DNA of 64,000 bases, taken from contig NC_083512.1 of assembly GCF_032362555.1 (NCBI RefSeq), positions 8,916,001-8,980,000 on the forward strand. The letters are read 5' to 3'. A program made the position numbers and the translations under genes. Under the pieces are notes generated by a model. The model saw only the letters and a list, made by a program, of their open reading frames with translations, did not search any database and was not told the DNA's origin. Of this stretch, positions 58,341 to 64,000 are shown in pieces. The DNA is from Amyelois transitella (lineage: Eukaryota; Arthropoda; Insecta; Lepidoptera; Pyralidae). How positions within the stretch are numbered: the stretch's first letter is position 1; each line of letters begins with the position of its first letter.

Positions 58341-60625
58341 ATGGTGGTTCGTATAGTAATATCAGGGGAATCCCAGTGCGAGCTATTTGCGGAGATGTGC
58401 TTGGTGGCTGACCATTTGGCCCAAAATCTACCTGACTTTTGTTATGAAAGATTGGAGAAAAAAGTGCATGAATGGCAGGTATTGTGCTTATTATTACTTT
58501 ATGGTTATTTTTATGATTAAGGAAGTACTACTTTTTCCGTTAATTTAACATTAACATTCATCCTACATTTCTACAAAATTATTTGTTACAATAGTTATTG
58601 TTTTTAAAGTCTTTATAGTAGTTTAGTGTAAGTAATATGAAGTTAATGGAAACACTTTACCAATGTAGTTCCAATGAATATTACAGACCTGGCTGAGTAA
58701 AATAAATCAAAAAAATAACTGGCATCATCAAGGTTCCCCTTTGATTTGGAAAGAGTTATTACGTAAAGGAAGTAAGGCTTATTATATTGGAGGCGCCTCA
58801 GAATTTCTAGATTATTGTCATTCTTACTACAATTTTGAAAAATTTATGACTTTAGAAAAATTTGGAGGCTTAGTTAATAATTATAAGCAATACCAAACGA
58901 AAGTTAGAGAAGATAATCAAGTTATAGCAGAAGTCCAAGAAAAACAAGAAATTCCAGAATTGCCACCCAAATCGACTTTTTATATTTGTATTTCTGGTGC
59001 TGGATGTCCTATGACAAAATACTTGATAATGGGTTTACTAAAATTGAATTCGAATAATAAAAGTATTGCGAAGATTTTTATAAATGATAGCAGGTGCGCC
59101 ACAGACTTCATGGAGTACGTGGAAGAAGAATGTAGTTATATCTCTACTGTACACCCTGGAAAGGTGGTGAAATATATAGAAAAAATTGGTCTTGTTCTAT
59201 CGTTCACTGATTTACTAATAATTTTAGATCACGTTCCTTTCGAGTAAGTTTTACCTCGCAATATTAGTAAACTTAAATAAAATATCTACCTATTTATTTC
59301 TAGGTACTATAAGTGGTATGTTGGTTATTTTCGTTGTAACGCAAAGTAAACAAGTTGTATAAAAACTTAATAGAATCCTTTTTTTTGTGCAGCCCAGAAC
59401 TAGCAATTGGTGATTGGCTTCATCGTAATAAACATTTAATGGAAGATATCGCAGTTCATATAAACGTGTCAGCGTCACGAAAAATGTACACTATTCTTCC
59501 AAACTTGGGCCCTGCGTGTTACAATGCAACGATTCTGATGAATGCTACTACGAGTATCAATAAACATAATATAGTAGTGGTTACGTCTGATCTAGGATTA
59601 GACATTCTTCAGACTGTAGCAGAAATTTCTGAAGTACCTATGAAAAACATATATTGTCCACCTGTTTGGGGTTTTGTGGGAATCAATCATTTGGTTGATG
59701 TTAGAACCACTATTCACAAATACAACTCGTTTGAACCATATAATAGATATGTTAAAGTAAGAAATTCGTCACTAAACATTGGTTCCCTCACACCAGAAAT
59801 GCGTACAATGGAATATCTTATGTATTTTGATGAAACCCTCTGGAAGAAACAAGTCGAAATAAAGGTATATTAATTGAACAGTTAGAAAATCAGACTCATG
59901 TTTCAAATCTGTGGTGTAATAATTGGTATAATATGTTGTTTTCATGAAAAATGGCCCCGAAACACTTCTTTGGAAGGTGCAATCGGGAACACGCAAAGAT
60001 GAGAGAGAGATTGATTTTAAAAAACGTTTAATTGTAATCTTTGTTTTTAAACATGATCTTGTAATGATTTAAGAGCTTTGTGCTCTGCAATTGTACATGG
60101 CTTGCAAATAATATTTAAAGGTACCTATCTAATTATATTAATTTGTTTTCAGATGAATATAGATAAACTAATTGTAAATAAAGCTTTGGCTGTACTTGAC
60201 GTCCTCAGCCTTTGGCTTTTTGATCCAGAACCCAATTTCATTTTCAATTTAGGAGTGCGTTGTAATGGTAAGAAATACTTGATTTAGTCTGAAGAAACTG
60301 GGTATTTGAACTTACAATAAAAAAACTCTGCATTTACAACCTTCCAAGTTCTATGATCTCAAAATGTTGCTTATTTGTTGCAGGGTCTTTTGGATTAACA
60401 TTTGAAGGAGCGTTTTCACAACCAGCACGATTTAAGCATGGAGAGTGGCGCCCTGCTAAACATTTCCCATTGCCAAAAGATCCAAACATGAATTTAAAAT
60501 ATTTGGAGGATATTGCTAACTTAATGATGACATTGAAAAAGACTGACTTACCTAAACTTAATCCATACACACCCTGTACATGCAAACCCAAATATTTTAA
60601 GAAAAAAGAATTTAGAGTCTATTGA
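58341..60625 (+). CDS. MDH1B: Malate dehydrogenase 1B-like protein
   Basis: Five exons give 507 residues, in phase: 58341-58478, 58687-59243, 59393-59864, 60153-60267 and 60384-60625. The N-terminal extension (MVVRIVISGESQCELFAEMC, LPDFCYERLEKKVHEWQ, NWHHQGSPLIWKELLRKG, YYIGGASEFLDYC) matches the MDH1B-specific domain of the human protein (ADYLQKNLPDF..W, KNSPIIWRELLDRGG). It precedes a Rossmann-like malate/lactate dehydrogenase fold (STFYICISGAGCPMTKYLIM). In active MDHs the catalytic histidine follows WGN. Here the block is PPVWGFVGINHLVDVR (Trp near residue 324), so the histidine is replaced, as in human MDH1B, which suggests a non-catalytic protein. MDH1B is linked to ciliated and testis tissues in vertebrates. 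The plus-strand AATAAA at about 60652 probably ends the transcript. Cysteine-containing C-terminus: NPYTPCTCKPKYFKKKEF. Confidence 0.9.
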
Positions 60626-62429
60626 TTAGTTATACTATTGGGTATGAACTAAAATAAAAAAAGCATTTTATTTTATAATTAGTAGGTTTAAACTATGCTA
60701 CCTAACAAAACGACAATAAATAACTGTAATCGATTAAAATCGATTCTTTTACCTACGTTTCTGAACGTTATCTTCGTTTCTGAAATGACAGGCACAGGTA
60801 CAGCACTAGTTTTAGACGAGACGTCGTCGTTGTCGGGTGGGCATTGTTTTGTTTGTGGAGGAATGTTATGACGTGCAGTAACTGTCTTTGTTTCAATAAC
60901 ATTCGACTTTAGATGAATCTCCTCATAATGTGATAAATCGCTAGCAAGTGTACGAAAGCGATCGAATTGCGTTATGATTGTTTCCAAAGTATGATCGTGC
61001 CAATAGGTGTTATTAGCATAGTTAGGTGTTCGTATTGGTTAAGTTGTGTGAATGTTGTGCCAATAATGAGATAGTGTAGTGTTGTGATGTGGTTATGGGA
61101 CATTTGGGGTGTGCTGTGGGCTGTGGAGGCCGTAGCCCACCTGGTGGTAGTGGTAGCGACGCCGCTGGATCCGACACCGTCGATCCCACAAGGTGAGAGG
61201 CGAGGAACCTTGTCTGGCTTGTTGCCACCTACACAGCCTCACTCCTTGCTTGCTGACATTGCATGCGCTTAAACAGAAACTGCATACCTCTTCGCTCCTC
61301 TATGTATTTATCATAATTATTTGATTTCAGTTAATAAATAAAGTTATGTTGGTGTGTGTTTTCCGTTTTTTATTGTAATTTGTCTGTTTTAGTACATATG
61401 TATGAAGAAATATGTTACATAGTTATCTTTCTTCTCTTATTTTACTTATTAACTTTAAACCTTTACTCCGCTGCTGGCTTCAAAGCTTGCAATCCCTTAT
61501 TCAAGTGATTCCTATAAATATAACAAGTCTGAAACTGTTGTGAATAGACTATTTATAACAACAAATCCTTTATTAATTAAAGTTTGTTGGATAATGATGA
61601 AAAAATATGTTGTGGTATTATTATAAGAGAAAGGTTTTAAGAATATCCTGATTTGAATTTTGTTATTAATTTATTAAAGATCTACTCTAGACCATGTTGA
61701 GAAAAATGTTTCACACTGAGGGTTTTCATGAACATCTTTGCTATCTCTTTGGTTAATGTTGGAGATAGTGGTGGGATAATGCAAAAGGCATTGTTTCCAA
61801 AAAAACTTGATGTCAAAAAAAAAACACATTGATTTTGGTCTTATTTGCTCTCTCGTCTGAATAGATATAAAAGGATGGAATTGAGTAACCTGAGCTTCAA
61901 ACAAGTAGTAATATTTTACTTTACTAATATAAACAGGTCTAATTAAAAACATTGTTGCATGTCTTTCCCTCCTGCTCTTAAATTCGCTCTATTTCTAAGG
62001 TTTTATGCAGAGAAATTATGTGAGATTGTTTTTTGGGTTTGAAATATTGAACAATATGTATAAATTACATAAGGTAGGCTATAACAATGATGGAATAAAG
62101 ATAGGCATGTGTATAATACATAAAACTGATTACCAATGAAGTCCTTAATATTATTTCAAATTATGGTTGTATTTAGTCTCGTCTATAAATTTAAAAAAGA
62201 ATCCACTGAATGCTAAGATAATTTCATTGTTTTTTTTTAACATTCTGCACATGTCAATATAACCTTTATCAGTCAGCAAACTGTCTAAAGGATAATAATA
62301 ATTGAGCATTAAATGTTAATATGCGAACATCCTTCATTTTTTGCCAATTTTTTGCAACTTAACATTTGTCCAATAGCCATTGTCCTTAATCCGATATCCA
62401 AAAATACCTACATTCTCGATAATCGGGAT

Positions 62430-62690
62430 TTGCGACGACACCTCAAATTAGTCCTTCTGGATCACGAACATCTAATGACGGACGATCGCTATTCGGGTCG
62501 AAGGTCGCCGCAAATCCCTACAAATTGCTCCCGGAGACGATAATCTGGCAGCCATCGGGGCTAAGATCCCACCGCCCCTCGCGAATACTCGCGACTATCG
62601 ACATAAAACAACGAAGGCGTAGAATTCCGTCATTACACCTAAACGTGTTGGGTCGTGCCACCATATACACACAGGAATAAAAACTTCATA
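62430..62690. repeat. GC-rich fragment, possible LINE 3' end
   Basis: This segment ('gaccatctaatgacg'-like text, then 'cctcgcgaatactcgcgact', 'cataaaacaacgaaggcgta', 'aaacgtgttgggtcgtgcca') is much more GC-rich than its surroundings. It resembles 3' regions of lepidopteran LINEs as I recall them. It carries no long frame. Confidence 0.3.
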
Positions 62691-62766
62691 TTTGTATAGT
62701 GCAGAATTTGTATCAGGTTCACAGTTTACCCGTTATATCTAAAAGGTATCAATATGTTATAGAAGC

Positions 62767-62810
62767 AATCATAAATTAATCAAGGGCTTACCCTTGATTA
62801 ATTTATGATT
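62767..62810. repeat. perfect 20-bp-arm hairpin
   Basis: The arms 'aatcataaattaatcaaggg' (62767-62786) and 'cccttgattaatttatgatt' (62791-62810) are exact inverses with a 4-nt loop. It abuts the family A copy that begins at about 62815. Confidence 0.92.
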
Positions 62811-62814
62811 GTTA

Positions 62815-62910
62815 CTAGGCTAAAAAACTTGGGATTCTTCTTTACGGCTAACAACCTTTCAGTATTCGAGACTTTTGGCTCTGTGTACCTCGCAAGGCAA
62901 AAACATGTAT
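62815..62910 (-). repeat. interspersed repeat family A, copy 11 (inverted)
   Basis: The plus strand reads 'ctaaaaaacttgggattctt', 'ggctaacaacctttcagtat' and 'ttggctctgtgtacctcgca', which is the family consensus in reverse with the middle block missing. Confidence 0.6.
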
Positions 62911-64000
62911 GTACGTACATGTAAAATTATAAAACGTGTCTTTCCTCTTTGTCCAGCTACATCTAATCATATTGTACCTGTACAGTACACTTTGCACTTG
63001 TAATATTAGCAATAGTATAGATTAATAGTTATCTTTTCGTACTCTTTATATTTTGCTTTTATCGGACTCCGCGCATTAGTTTTCGTAAAGCTACGGAATG
63101 GTCTCATTTTCTTTTAATCGGACTACATTGGGTATTTTTCTTGTTACGAATCTATTATTTCGCTTAGATAAGGTAGAATGAGGTTAATCTACCTGTTTAT
63201 TTGAACACAAACTGAAAACTTCTGATATTGGATTTTTGTCTTTATATGGTTGAACGGAGCGGACGCAGGTATACTATATCCGTGGGTCGGACAAAATATT
63301 TATCTAATTTCGGATCAAAAGCACTTCATATAAATAATATATGGGCCATCTCCTTAAATCATATACGTTATCCTTTATTAAGTAGTTTGTTACTAATTTG
63401 GGCAATAAAATATTCAAAGCTAGAATGCTTTCTTTCCTGTCGATATTTTGCATAAAAATACGCGTAATCCTTTTGTCCCAATTTACAGAGCGTTATAACT
63501 TCAAAGGTAACTAAACTAACGTGTTCCTATCGCAAGAGTCAGCTAATGAATGTTACATAAGCCGTAGTAGGATGGAACGTGGAAATGCACGGGTAGTTTG
63601 AAATTAATCTCTTTGTACATCGGGCTGCCAGGATTAATGTGAAGATAATGGTGTCAACCGTGGCGAGAGGTAAACAATGCCCTTTTATATAGTCTGTCAC
63701 AGTACAAACAAACGCACAAAAATCTCCAAATAAAATATTGTATTGTATTCAAGCAACAAACGCATGTAATCTACAGTACCTACCTATATTTTCAAATTCC
63801 ATGACCATAAAGATTGAACGTAATAGTAACCGTCATGTATTAACTGAATACCTACGGATTGCTCATGATGAATATTCATTATAAGGAATGTTTGTCATAT
63901 GGTCGAAACTAGTCAATTATTCCCAGTCGTTCCCTCTAGGACTGTCTCCTGGGGTGACAACTGTTTGCATGTTATCAAAATTAAAATTTTTATTTTAAAT

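Larger units (their letters stand above)
60626..64000. other. 3.4-kb stretch without an identified gene
   Basis: No gene is firmly supported. It contains a minus-strand open frame without ATG (60688-61040), a GC-rich 110-bp island with a short plus-strand frame (61084-61200), a GC-rich possible LINE tail (62430-62690), a perfect hairpin and an inverted family A copy. It could be an intron or the flank of a gene beyond the right edge. Confidence 0.45.

Noticed and set aside
61674-61952. Minus-strand 92-codon frame
   Set aside because: Low-complexity aromatic-rich translation of AT-rich DNA; no motif or conserved block seen.

Overview
The window is eukaryotic, AT-rich, with short exons, canonical GT-AG introns and dense interspersed repeats of the kind seen in moths and butterflies. 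A tRNA-derived SINE of lepidopteran type, CTAG-ended Helitron-like repeats and many MITEs also point to Lepidoptera. I see no viral or LTR-type element, no CRISPR array and no free-standing tRNA or rRNA gene. All identifications come from reading translations and recalling family sequences; no database search was run.

Layout from left to right: the first exon of a DNA polymerase theta-like gene runs off the left edge (minus). A C7orf25/UPF0415 homologue (minus, 8 exons, 5787-1774) is head-to-head with a PA2G4/EBP1 homologue (plus, 8 exons, 6166-10494). A MIC13/QIL1 homologue (minus, 12557-12037) follows, then a stretch holding a 917-bp TIR element. A TTI2-like gene (plus, 5 exons, 14858-18869) converges on the gene for the catalytic subunit of DNA polymerase zeta, REV3 (minus, about 20 exons, 30824-19092). 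REV3 is in turn head-to-head with a large LMBR1/lilipod membrane-protein gene (plus, 9 exons, 31439-50493). The fourth intron of lilipod holds a nested TTC12-like gene on the opposite strand (41588-37143).

From 50.5 kb onward there is a long non-coding stretch, then an intact-looking IS630/Tc1-type DNA transposon (53408-55454) with 91-bp GC-rich terminal inverted repeats and a 457-residue transposase. After it come RPP30 (minus, single exon, 57443-56652) and an MDH1B-like gene (plus, 5 exons, 58341-60625). The last 3 kb has no gene I can identify.

Functionally the genes are mostly conserved housekeeping genes: DNA repair and damage tolerance (POLQ, REV3, TTI2), RNA processing (RPP30), translation and growth (PA2G4), mitochondrial cristae (MIC13), membrane signalling (lilipod), and two families linked to cilia or sperm (TTC12, MDH1B). 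Points most worth a second look are a decayed tandem copy of a REV3 polymerase exon, the intact transposon with an unusually wide D-to-E spacing, a pair of strong hairpins in a lilipod intron, and several well-bounded MITEs including one with a 10-bp target duplication.
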